Positions 14,911 through 25,800 of a stretch of DNA of 64,000 nt are shown here, in pieces. Within the stretch, counting starts at the first letter, position 1. Every line of letters starts with the position of its first letter. Under the pieces are notes generated by a model. It was not told the DNA's origin, did not search any database, and saw only the letters and a list, made by a program, of their open reading frames with translations. This stretch comes from Monarcha castaneiventris obscurior (taxonomy: Eukaryota > Chordata > Aves > Passeriformes > Monarchidae): contig JAMPIT010000493.1 of NCBI GenBank assembly GCA_026261815.1, positions 1,577,001-1,641,000 on the forward strand, given 5' to 3'. Position numbers and translations under genes: made by a program.

Positions 14911-15147
14911 TTCCTGTACCTAAAGGAGCTCCAGGACAGCTAGAGAGGGACTTTGGACAAGGGCCTGGAGTGATAGAAAGCAGGTTTTGATGAGCTTTTA
15001 GGAAGAAATTCTTCCCTCTGAGGGTGGGGAAGCCCTGGCACAGATTGCCCGTGGAAGCTGTGGCTGCCCCATGCCTGAAAGTGCCCAAGGACAGGTTGGA
15101 TGGGGCTTGAGGTCCTTTCCAGCCCAAACCATTCTGTGATTCTGTGG
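14911..15147 (+). mobile_element. CR1 LINE 3' end fragment
   Basis: It contains AAGGAGCTCCAGGACAGCTA, GGACTTTGGACAAGGGCCTG, AAGAAATTCTTCCCTCTGAG and the end ATTCTGTGATTCTGTGG. Some of the middle is missing compared with other copies. Confidence 0.85.
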
Positions 15148-15563
15148 CTCTGCCTTTTCTGCACCACAGCCTAGGACTGACACACAGCTTTTCCAAATTC
15201 AGTGGTCATACAAACTGCAGTCAGACAGAAACATAAGCTCAGTATTGTCAGTGCAGAACAAGCCATTCCCCTCAGGACGGAGGCTGTCCTGGGGCAGATT
15301 CATGCTGTGTCCTTGCATTGCTCCTTGCAGGGAGCTTCCCCTGCATAGTTTGCATCTTTCTGTCAGCAGTGATCTTCCAGCACTGGGAAGGGCAGTGCAG
15401 GGCAGCTTCTTGTTTGGCCACTGTGGCCTTTCCTTGTGCTGCTGGGTCTGCAAGTGTGACTGGAGAGGTGGCAGCAGCAGGTGAGTGTGCTGGGGCTGCT
15501 CTCCAGCCCATTCCCACAGCCACAGGCTCCTCTTCTCCAAGGCTGCATGCTCTGCTGAAACAG

Positions 15564-15665
15564 GATCATAAAATCACAGAAGAATTTCAATTGGAAGGGA
15601 CTTTTGAAGGTCTCTGGTCCAACCTCCCTTGTTTAGAGTTAGATCAGGTTGCTCAAAGCCTGAAC
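15564..15665 (-). mobile_element. CR1 LINE short 3' fragment
   Basis: The pattern ATCATAAAATCACAGAAG, TTGGAAGGGACTTTTGAAGG and GGTCCAACCTCCC is the minus-strand CR1 3' terminus. The fragment fades after about 100 bp. Confidence 0.7.
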
Positions 15666-17587
15666 TTGTGGGTTTGGGGTTGTTTTGCTTTCCTTTCCCT
15701 GGGGTTGTGTGTTGGGAATTGCTCCTCGTCTGACCTCTGCTGGAGCACGGTGCAAGCCAACACATCTTCAGGGAGCTGAGGCTTGTCAACGCACAGATGT
15801 TTCCTCCCCAGGATCCCTCTTTGAAGGAAAATGGGGATTTCCTGCAGTTTGAAAATGGGAAGTCATTTTCCTCTATTGAGCAAGGCAGAACTCGCCTCAG
15901 GGTCAAGCCATCATGAATTGAACTGATGTGTGTTATTCCCTGTTGCCACACTTTGCTGCATAAAACCCTTTTTGGCTTTTTTTCCACTTCTGGGAGGGAA
16001 TCACAATGCCAAGTGCTCTTCCAAAGGAACAGAATGAGTTGGGCTGCTGCTGACTTGATAAGAAGACCAAGAAAGAAAAGAAAAAGAAAACAGTCAGAAA
16101 GTCAGAAAAGGTGGAGTGGGATAGGCACCCACCACCTCCCTGCTGGCCATGCTGCCCTGTTGTGAGCTGGCCCAGCCAGACAGAAAGTGCCAGGGCTCCG
16201 ATGGGCAGGCCCTGGCTGCTGCTCTTCTTCACATGAAGCATCCAGGATGTCTGAGCCAGCTGTCCTTGTCTTCAGACATGCTTCTAGACCATCTGTGTGT
16301 AGCAGTACCCAGATGAAACAGTATTTCCTGGTCAGGGTTGTGATGCTGTGGGGGTGGCTCTCTGGCCCACACAGGTTGTCCTCTTCTTGGCATGCCTGGC
16401 CCAGTGCCCGTGGGTGCAGGGGAAGAAGAACAGATAATGGTCAGGTTTGTGTGCTCTGACCTCAACAGCAAATCCCTCTGCCTCTTGTCAGTGCTGCTGT
16501 CCTGGATTAGTTGAGTTAACCCCATAAATGTTCTTATTCCACATGTTTGCCTTTGCCACCTCTCTGCCATGTGGAGCTAAAGAGCTCCAGTGCCCTTTCT
16601 GCTTTGAGATGTCTTCTGCACATGCTGCTCATTTCTGTTTCCTCTCTGCTGTGCATTTATCAGGAGAATTCCATCCCTGTGTTTCTGCAGACAGCAAGCA
16701 AAAACCATCGCTTATCATGTAGAACAAGACCTATTGGGTGGCTGGCTCATGTATGTGCCCCTGCTACATGGAATTCTGATCCTAGGCAATCTCGTGGGAG
16801 AGAAGTGCTTGTGCTGTTGGGTTTTAATGTTTTGAGAGACGCTTTGATCCCTTTTCTAGGTGTCAAATACAGATGGAGGAGGATTTCACTGGGGTCACAC
16901 ATTCTTTGCTCACATTGTTCAGGTTTCCTGTTTCCTTGACAATGTGTTGCAGACATCCTCTCTGGGTCCAGATTTGCCTGTCCACCACCATGGTGACAGC
17001 AGCTGGTGACACTTCCAGAAGTGACGGTGAGGGGAGTGGCCTGAACATTTCTGAGCTCAAAGGCGCTGTGGGAGTTGGAAGGTTCAGAAAGCAGAAGGGA
17101 CTGCAAGCCCACCCAGCCTGAGCTGGGGCAGGGGTCTCAGGCTTTTTCTCTTATTGGAATAGAGCAGAACTTCTAGAAAGAGGCACTTAATCTTGATGGA
17201 AGAACCACGACAAGTGCACAGCTCCCTGGTAAGCCTTGATACTTATCCTCATAATTGGCAGATTCTTTTCAAGCCGAGCTTGTCTTCAACTTCCAGTCCC
17301 TGCCTGCTGCTCTCTCCTTGCTGGTTTGCAATGCTCTCTGCTGATAGGGAACCTCTTCTCCGTGCAGACGTCCTCTGTTGTGATTTACCATTCTCAGAAA
17401 TTGTCCTGGCAATAGTTCTCCTAAAATAGGAGCAAGAAATCAAATAGTCCAGTCTTGCTGATCTGTCTAAGGAAGAGGTGCATCTACACATGGGTACCTC
17501 TAAGCCCTTTCCTTGTTGCATGTGTCTGGGCACAGGGTGTGCCCTGGTTGGAGCTGGCTTTGGGAGAGCTCTGAAGCTTGTCTGTGG

Positions 17588-17628
17588 GTGCTGTGCCAGA
17601 TGTGGAGCTGTGCCAGATGTGGAGCTGG
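17588..17628 (+). repeat. 18-bp tandem duplication
   Basis: GCTGTGCCAGATGTGGA occurs twice in tandem within intronic DNA. Confidence 0.8.
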
Positions 17629-18095
17629 CCTCTTGGAACACTGTCTGCCAGTCACTTCTGCTCCCTGGGCAGTCCCGTGACCCTGTCCCTGCTGTGTCCC
17701 AGCAGCAGCACTGCCTGTGGTCACATGCCACGGCAACCAAAACTTCTCCCATGTAGGTGTGCAAACATGGTCCCTGTTTAACCATGCTCATGCAAGAACA
17801 AGGGACTGCAGATGGCCTGGCTGGGACAGGGCTGTGTCTGCCGAGGAAAACAGAGCGAGAAAATCTCTCCTTTGCTTTAGATCTCCTGTTTTGGCAGAAA
17901 AGGGACGATGTGCCACTATGGCCTCTCTGGCACTCTCATTTCTGAAAGGATGGGTTGCTGAGTGTGCCAAAACGATGAGGTACCTAATCTGTGGTGCATT
18001 ATAATGCCCAGGCAGGCCCAGGTGCATCTATCTCAGATCCCATCATCCCATACTATCTATGCCAGAGTGTCCTGGGCTCCTACATGACGAGTGTA

Positions 18096-18381
18096 GGGCT
18101 TGTAATGATATAGCAAAGGGGAATAGCTTTAAGCTGAGAGAGAGTAGGTTTAGATTGGACATTAAGAAGAAGCTCTTTACTGTGGGGAGGCCCTGGCACA
18201 GGGTGCCCAGAGAAGCTGTGGCTGCCCCTGGATCCCTGGAAGTGTCCAAGGCCAGGTTGGACAGGGCTTGGAGCAACCTGGGATAGTGGGAGGTGTCCCT
18301 GCCCATGGTGGGGGAGATGAATGAGATGAGCTTTGATGTCCCTTCCAACCCAGACCAGTTGGTGATTCTGTGATTCTGTGA
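18096..18381 (+). mobile_element. CR1 LINE 3' end fragment
   Basis: It has the near-complete 3' block GGTTTAGATTGGACATTAAG, GGCCCTGGCACAGGGTGCCC-like sequence, CTGGAAGTGTCCAAGGCCAG and the end GTGATTCTGTGATTCTGTG. It looks relatively young. Confidence 0.9.
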
Positions 18382-18744
18382 GGGCAGGGTGGTGAGGAAA
18401 CCTGTATGAAGTCAAGTTTTGCTTCATCTCCAGCTTCTCCTCTATGCCATTTTCAGTTCCTCTTTCCCCCATAAAGCTGCTAGAGGGGTTGGAGTCCCAA
18501 GGTTTGTGGGGAGGGGATTGCACTGGGACCAGTTAGGGGCTCTAACACAGCAGTGGTCTCATCATTGGATGGATATTCCTGTGCAGTCTCTGCTGGGGGA
18601 TAAGTCCTGCCTAACGGTGAGCTGATTCACGTTCCTTTCTAAAACAAAGCGAAGAGATCCACACATACTCCCTGCTCTCTTGGTTTCAGCTGAGATAGTT
18701 TTCTTCCCAGTGGCTGGTAGAGTGCTGAGTTTGGATTCAGTATG

Positions 18745-19245
18745 AGGATAATGTTGGTAACACCGGGATGTTTTAGTTGGTGCTCGATAGTGCTCGTTCT
18801 AAATGGAGGACTTTTTGATGTGCCAGCAAGGAGCTGCAGAAGGAGCCAGGAGGGAGCAAGGCCAGGACAGCTGACCAAGCTGTCCAAAAGGATATTCCAC
18901 ACCACAGAACATCATTCCCAGTGTATAAACTGGGGGAGTTGGCTAGGAGGAGCTGAACACTGCTCAGGGAAGGGCTGGGCATGCAGCAGCAAATGCTGTT
19001 CAATTGTACCGTGCATCACTTGTCTTTCTTGGGTTTCATTACTCTCTCTTTTTGTTATCTTCCGTTTCTTTGTTATTATCATCATTATCATTATTATTAT
19101 CATTATCTTTTACTTGATTTCAATTATTAAATTGTTCTTCTCTCCTGAATTTTACTTTTTTTTCTAATTCTCCTCCCCATCCCAGGGGTGAGTGGCAGCG
19201 AGTGGGTGGCTGTGTGGTGCTGAGTTGGAGTTAAACCACAATACA
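18745..19245 (+). mobile_element. ERVL-type LTR (partial or solo)
   Basis: The stretch resembles avian ERVL LTRs: GGGATGTTTTAGTTGG, GCCAGGACAGCTGACC, GGATATTCCACACC, then a TATAAA box at 18924, a TTA/TCA microsatellite, ATTAAA at 19126 and an end like AGTTAAACCACA. These blocks appear in the expected order for the plus strand. I could not find clear target duplications, so the ends are approximate. No coding part of a retrovirus is attached. Confidence 0.65.
19072..19108 (+). repeat. (TTA/TCA)n microsatellite inside the ERVL-type LTR
   Basis: This is an imperfect trinucleotide run of ATT/ATC units at the place where avian ERVL LTRs commonly carry one. Confidence 0.75.
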
Positions 19246-20355
19246 CGCACATAAAAGCAAACTGTTTCCCCATTGTTTACAAGAACTTCAGCATTTGGCA
19301 GTGCTGAGATTTCCTCTTGACTATCATTGATAGAGACTGCTGTGCTCACAGCACTTCTTGATTGGCAAAATCAGAAGCAAAGGTAGAAATATTAGTAACA
19401 AAAAAATAGAATTAGCAACTGCAGAACATAATGCTTGTGTGCTTTTTGAAGTGATACACATTTTGGCATGGACTGCAGCTAAAACCCTGGCTTAACTCTG
19501 CTTTTTTTACTGTTTCCATCCATCATTTGCTGGTGTTCACTGTATAGCATTCATATCTGTCTCTTGGCATGCCTTTGTTTAAGAATGCAGCCATGGTACT
19601 CACCTGTGAAAGATCCCTGCTTTTCCTGCAGTCCATCAGGGAGACATGAAGCAACACTGAAAATGTGATTGAAAGGATGTTGGGGCAATTTAGAGCTTCC
19701 CTTAAGCAAGCTGGTAATGTCTGTCTTTGCAGGGCACTGGTGCTGACTGTGCTAAGTAGAGGAATACCATGGGCCCCTGGAGTGACCTGAGTTTAATTGT
19801 GACTTGCTTGGCACATGGAATCACTGTAGGATCACATTAAGAAGTAGGGGTAGTAGGAATGGAGGGACTTCAGTTTCTGAAGGGAAAGAAGGTGTTAAGT
19901 ACAGAAATGGCAAGTGTGCAGCACAAATGTGTGAAATCTGGATCTTCTGAAACAGAACCCAGGGCTGGATTACCCCAGGTTCCTCTTTACGAGGTTTTTG
20001 TGCATAGCAGAGATAGTCTGGTGTATCTTTGTTATTTTCAAGGCCAGATATCCGTGAAGGGAATACAAGGGACCCAACCTGCTGCCGAATTCTTCCGGAG
20101 CTGGTGCACTCCCACACTGCAGAGTTTACTTTTCTTCAGTGTGCTTTTGCAAACAATAACAGGGGACCATTAATCCTGTGGTGGAGGAGTTGTCCCAGGA
20201 TTTGTTCCAGTACTCTGTGCTATCTAATGGAGCATACTGGGAGAGAGTCCGGTTTTGTGGTTCAAAAAATAGCCTGGGGCTATCCTGTGTTCCCTTCTGA
20301 TCTGACTTCCTCTGCATATGTTGGGAGCCTGGAGAAGAGATGGGTGTAACTCCGG

Positions 20356-20631
20356 CCTTCCAGTACCTGAAGAGAGCTACAAGAAAGATGGAGAGAGACT
20401 TTGCAAGAGCCTGGAGTGACAGGACAGTGGTGAAAGGCTTTAAATTGAAAGAGCACAGGTTTAGATTGGATATTAGGAAGCAATTCTTTACTGTGGGGGT
20501 GGTGAGGCACAGCTGCCCATAGAAGCTGTGGCTGCCCCTGGATCCCTGGAAGTGTCCAAGGCCAGGTTGGAAAGGGTTGGAGCAGCCTGGGATGGTGGAA
20601 GGTGTCCCTGCCCAAACCATTCCATGATTCT
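20356..20631 (+). mobile_element. CR1 LINE 3' end fragment
   Basis: It contains TTCCAGTACCTGAAGAGAGC, GGTTTAGATTGGATATTAGG and GGATCCCTGGAAGTGTCCAA, and ends ACCATTCCATGATTCTG. Confidence 0.88.
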
Positions 20632-22698
20632 GAACCCCTAAATGCCTTTTAGCCCTGGCCTTCTCACCATTCTCGTGCATGTGCACCGGGACTGTGTTGG
20701 GTAAGGTGTGAGGACAGAGATAAGGAAAAAATCAATCAGTAACGTAAACTGTGAAAGCTACTGCTTTCTCACACATCCAGCAGCGTGAGGAGAACTGTAA
20801 ATTGATTTGATTAAACCTTAGAGAGCAGAAACATGGGGAATAGGGATAGGGATAGATGGCCGAGATCCTGCTGATGAACTCTGCATGCCACCCTGCCGTC
20901 AGCATGCAGGCCATGAGATTGGAGCCATGCACCTGGGAGAGTCCCTTCAGATCTGAGGGAGCTGCTTCAGTTGATGCTGGGCCAGCTGAGTTTCCCAGTA
21001 TCCCAGGGTATTTCTCCTCAAGGAGAGGAGCTAAAATCTGACCCAGCACAGGCTCCATCTGTGGTGCAGTGGTGAGACAGATTCACCTCCCGTTGGCCCT
21101 GTGTCCATCTGGCACCTGTGACCTGTTTGTGCCAAGTACTCTTGATGAGGCACGAATCCAACATCATTCTCCAGCTCAGTGCCTCAAGAGCCATTGCAAT
21201 AAAAATTTTCTGAAACTGAAAAGAAACATAAAGTCGGCTGTTGGCTCCAAAATCATTAAATGTACCTTTTATTCTGGGTTGGGACAGAGTTGGAATTTCA
21301 CTCGGAGGCTGGGTGTGCAGAAGGACACATCACAAATTTCTGACTAATGATGCTGTTCATATGGCTGTCAGTGTTTGAACAGTATGTGCAGCAGATGCTG
21401 AGAGTCCCCTGGATGTGCTGCTTGTGAATCCAGTGCAGTTATTCCAGACCTGCTCCCCACCAAATCAGAAGGCATTTCCTGGATAGAGATTAGCTTCCAT
21501 GGGATAAATAGTTCCATTTCACACATTTTTCCTTGTTCTTTTGCATTTCTTCCTTTGAAGACAATTAAAACAGAGACAAAAGTGAGTGCCTCGAATGCCT
21601 AGTGTGCCTTAGGGAATGTGGAAAGGTGAGCTGAGCTCTCTGGGTGTGAGCCAGGAGCAGGCTGCTGGCTCCATAGCTGCAGCCCTGGTGAGTTGTGCCT
21701 GGTAATCTTTGGCCATGCATCTTATCTCCCTGCACTCAGCATTTCTGGGTGAAGGGACCAGAGGGTGCTCATGCCTCCTTTGGGGTGAATCCCTCTTTGC
21801 CAGTCTCACATCAAGCAAGTGCTGTAAATCCCAAGCTACCAAGGAACCAGCAAAACTATTTGTAAGAGGGAATAGTCCAGGTGATGCAAGGTAGTGCAGA
21901 CAATTACATGCACTTCAGTTTCATCTCTTTTCTTTTTCCACACCCTGAAGCTTCACTGAGGCTTGCAGCTGAGTTGGTGAAGAGATGTATAGATGAGATG
22001 TGGCACCTGAACCCTGATAGCAGTCCTCTGTGTGTGCCTGGACAGCCTGGTGCTCATCTCCTGCTGTTCCTAATTATCTGGATCACTCTTACTAATCTGG
22101 ATCCTAATGATATTGTATCTGGGTGATACGGATCCAGAGTGTGTGTAGATCAATAATGTCTGCATTTCTAATTGCATGCTTTATTTGTATAATCAGCACC
22201 CTAATAAATTTACTTCAGCATGTGACTCCTGCAGGCAGCATGGCTCTGCAGTCTTGGAACTGTCTGAAGATGGTGGTGCCCCTGTAAAATAAAGTGTGAC
22301 AGCGCCTCCATGATCAGTGCTTTGACCCACTAGTATGTCCATGGGAAGGTAAATGAGGGCCACATGCCTGCCTCTCTTTCTCAGACCCTTGATTGTTTTA
22401 TGCTTTGCATTTTACTGCTTAACAGGAGTAATTTTCTTGGAGAGGTCCAGGTGCTCTTGGGACATTAAATACAGAGGGGTTCGTTTCTGTCCCAAAGGGT
22501 GATTTCTTCAAGGGAGTGTTGCTTCATGTTCTGGATGAATCTAGGACAGATGAAGGGAGAAATGGAATGAAAGTCTTTGGGTGTATTGGAATCTCTAGAA
22601 TGCCAAACCACGTCATTTCTTTCCAGATGTGTCTGATTAGACTTTACATTATCTAGTTATTGAATTAATAGTTTTGTGGGTTTTTTTTTTTCTTTTCT

Positions 22699-22704
22699 CA
22701 GCAG
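22699..22704 (+). promoter_or_regulatory. GAS7: NAGNAG tandem splice acceptor of the WW exon
   Basis: The acceptor reads CAGCAG directly before AAACCC. Use of the first AG (exon from 22702) or the second (exon from 22705) changes the protein by one Gln only, because the frame is kept. Tandem acceptors of this type are a known source of single-residue variants. Usage cannot be told from sequence. Confidence 0.7.
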
Positions 22705-22825
22705 AAACCCCGAAAGGCAACTCCTCAGCCAGGAGAAGATACCTTGAACGGCCACCTCCCCCCCGGCTGGCAGAGCTACATGTCCCCCCAGGGTCGCAGG
22801 TACTATGTGAACACCTTCACAAATG
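22705..22825 (+). CDS. GAS7: GAS7 exon: start of WW domain
   Basis: The exon has 121 nt (40 codons plus one base). It encodes a Pro-rich lead (KPRKATPQPGEDTLNGH) and the first two strands of the WW domain (LPPGWQSYMSPQGRRYYVN), with the first signature Trp and the Tyr-Tyr pair that forms the ligand face. The WW domain binds proline-rich ligands. A T-rich tract precedes a CAGCAG acceptor, and the donor is GTAAGT-like at 22826. Starting at 22705 gives KP directly, as in mammalian GAS7; starting at 22702 would add one Gln. The exon ends in phase 1, inside the Glu codon of the WW motif NETTWERP. Confidence 0.96.
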
Positions 22826-25800
22826 GTAAGTGGGGGTGACTTTCCAGCAAATGTTTCACCATACCAGCACAGATCTCTTTCAGGAAATCATCTTGCTAGT
22901 TGATTTTAATAACAAATTAGCTGCAGAGCCACAGTAATTAATATGATCCTGACACCATGTGAAAGAAAACACAAGAAGATTTAGTCTTATGATCCCCTGT
23001 CATCTGAATTCTGACCATCAGAAGACTTCTGAAACGTTTGCAAAAGACAGAGTCTGTAAAGTAGAAATGCCTCTGCTATAAATGTTTTAGAATATGATAT
23101 ACTGTTAAAGATAAAATTTTTATCACATTCCCAATTTCCTTTACCTGGAGATATTTATGTCTATATATACACAAACATGTAAAGTAGTTTGATAGAACAT
23201 CAGATATCACTAAAGCACCATTGGGGAAAACAGAAACAGTGAACTCAGCCTGCCCATGGAAGCAAGGAAAGAAAAACAGATGTAATGGGACATCACAGAC
23301 AAAGCTTTCAGTCTATATTTGTGTGTTCTATCCGCTGTCGTGTTGGTAGAGGAGCAGACTTAACTCACGATCTTATCACTTGCTCCAGACCTGTCAGACT
23401 TGTACCACCTCTGGGTTACCTAAGACTATGTCTGCCTGCTCTTCTCATCGTGAGCTCACAGCAGCATTGCAAAACAGGGTCTTGTGACCAGCAAATCTAC
23501 ATTTCTTTAGCAAAAAGAATGCCAGAGTGACATGAAGGAGAGGCCAGCAGGAGCTAACCTTGTTCACAGCGAAGTTGCAGCCATCAGGAATGACCCCTGG
23601 CATTCCTTTATCTCACTCACAAGGAGAGCCACGGGCTATCCCAATGCACCTCATGGTCTGTCCAGGGACCGATGTGTTTTATTTCAGAAGCTTTTATCCT
23701 AGAAATTTGCCAACTCATTATTTACTGGAGTTTGATGCACTCACATCTTACAGGACGCTCCCTCCACAAGGTACATCTCCAGAAGGTACATTTCCATCCA
23801 GCCCTGCCTCCGTTTTCAAGCACAGTTTGCTCTGGCCCATGGGCAGCATCCCCTGCACAGCTGGGGAGATCAGCAGGAGTTTGATACCCCATCACCACTG
23901 CGAGTGAAATGTGTGGGAGGAGGTGATTATACTCAGGGCTGAGCCATCACTGTGATGGACCCATACTTGCTGGGTTGAGGCCAGATAAAACCAGTAACAG
24001 GCAGAACTGTTTCTTTTGTGATAAGAGCTCTTGTCACAGGGACCCTGCCTCACAAGGGTGGGTGGCTGGGACTAAGTTTCTCCATAATGTCCGGCAGTTT
24101 TGTACTTCCCTCACAAAAGTTACAAGTAATATAACAAGGGCCAGTAGCCATATCCCTCCTGCTTGGGAGCTCAGGCCAGAAATCAGGAGATTTCTGATTC
24201 CTCTAGGAAGGGAGGATAACTTTGGCACAGGCTGCTCAGGGAGACGGGGGAATCTCTGTCCTTGGAAAATCTCAGAAAATAGCTAGACAGAGCTGGGGCT
24301 GATCTGTTGTTAGCAGTGATCCTGCTCAGAGTGGCTGGGCTGAAGGCTTCCAGAGGTCACTTCCGACCAGTCTTTCTCAGGAGAATGCCCAAACCCCCTA
24401 TGATTGTGCTCTCAGCTATTACAGCATTATGTGGTTCTCTGAATATCAGCACGTAAGAGAGGGTAGAAGTGGGGATTCTGTGTTCTCAGCCTTGCTGTAG
24501 GGATCACTTACTCAAGTTCTGTTCAGATGAGAATCTCCTCACCAGACAAGTCCTAAGTCCTATTTTGTCAGCTGGGTGATATTGCTTGAGAGCATTTTTG
24601 CTCTGGCTGGGCTATATTGCATGGTCAGACTCAGAACTCAAATGCCTGTGCTTCCTCAAAATGGCTTATGTGCCAAAAAAGTGTCACCTGTGGTGTCATC
24701 GAGGCTTCAGACAATGCAGAATGCAACCTCCAGGCCTTTTGGCTGAAGTGTGTGGTGAAGCCTTGTCCAGTCCTGGCATGAGCACCTATCTGGACACTGT
24801 TTTGATTTAATCTGACTAATTGGCTTTGACCTTTGATCCTGCAAAACTTGTAGTTCAGGACTATCCATAGGCTCATGTTGGCCCAGTTTCATGTTGATAC
24901 ACTTTCTTCCTTGGCTGTGCTGCAGAGCTGGACCTGCTGAGCCATGCAGTCACCATAAAGTCACATTTGGCATGTGGGACTTGCTCCTAACAGTGGCACT
25001 GCACTTTGAATAGGATGTATTCTCTGGGTTTGAGCCGTAGGATAAGTCAAAGACAATATGCTGTAAGCCTTAAACCTGCAGTCCCCATGTTTCCTGTGGT
25101 ACAGCTGCATTGGCATGGCTAATGTTTATTGCCAATCTCACAGACTGGACAGCTCACTGCTGACTTGTCTGAACTGCTTATTTGTGCTGTCACTGCTGCA
25201 GCTGCTGCTGGGAGTACCAAGATAAACACTGGCAATGTCTGTCACGAGGACATGGTGCTGGCACACATCTCTGTCACAGGGAGGGGGTCCATGGGCCTCT
25301 GTCCTGCTTGGCCTCCTTAGCACCATTGTTTCAGCAGCAGGAGCCAGGTCTCTTCTCCATCAAGGTGCAGATGTACTTCTAGGCTGCTCTCAGTTTACCA
25401 TTTACCAGATGATGAAACTACACTGAAGCATTTGAGAGAGGTGTCACTGTTCAATGCACACACATGGGAACTCAGAGGTCAGTGGAAGTGGCCTTCACAG
25501 AACACTCCAGCCTTCAGTGAACTATGTAATTAAAGGTCTCCTTCTCATCGTTACGCACCAACTGCAGTTGATGCAAAACTCTTGGTGTGTAAGGTCACGG
25601 TCACAGCCACTTCTCAGATCTCCCAGGGACCAGGAATCTCTTTACAGAGAGAGTTGGGAAGGAAGGAAGGAAGGAAGGAAGGAAGGAAGGAAGGAAGGAA
25701 GGAAGGAAGGAAGGAAGGAAGGAAGGAAGGAAGGAAGGAAGGAAGGAAGGAAGGAAGGAAGGAAGGAAGGAAGGAAGGAAGGAGGGGCTCCTCTCCAAGG

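Larger units (their letters stand above)
1..22704 (+). other. GAS7: Intron upstream of the GAS7 WW exon
   Basis: No coding exon could be found here. I looked for the SH3 segment of long GAS7 (a tyrosine/proline/phenylalanine start and a GWFPASYVQ-like end) and saw nothing matching. The stretch is ordinary intronic DNA with scattered CR1 fragments (9672, 12462, 14911, 15564, 18096, 20356), an ERVL-type LTR near 18.8-19.2 kb, a small AAG repeat and short tandem duplications. Open frames here are short, overlap on both strands and match no family. It is assigned to GAS7 because the exon at 22705 has an internal-type splice acceptor, so an upstream exon must exist. Confidence 0.75.

Noticed and set aside
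20126..20686. A 186-codon minus-strand open frame
   Set aside because: Most of it is the reverse strand of a CR1 3' end. Similar frames appear at other CR1 copies.
20836..20856. Telomere-like TAGGGA repeats
   Set aside because: There are only two to three units of a different period from TTAGGG, a chance simple repeat.
22046..22140. GGATCC-containing, partly palindromic stretch
   Set aside because: It has no sustained stem and no family resemblance.
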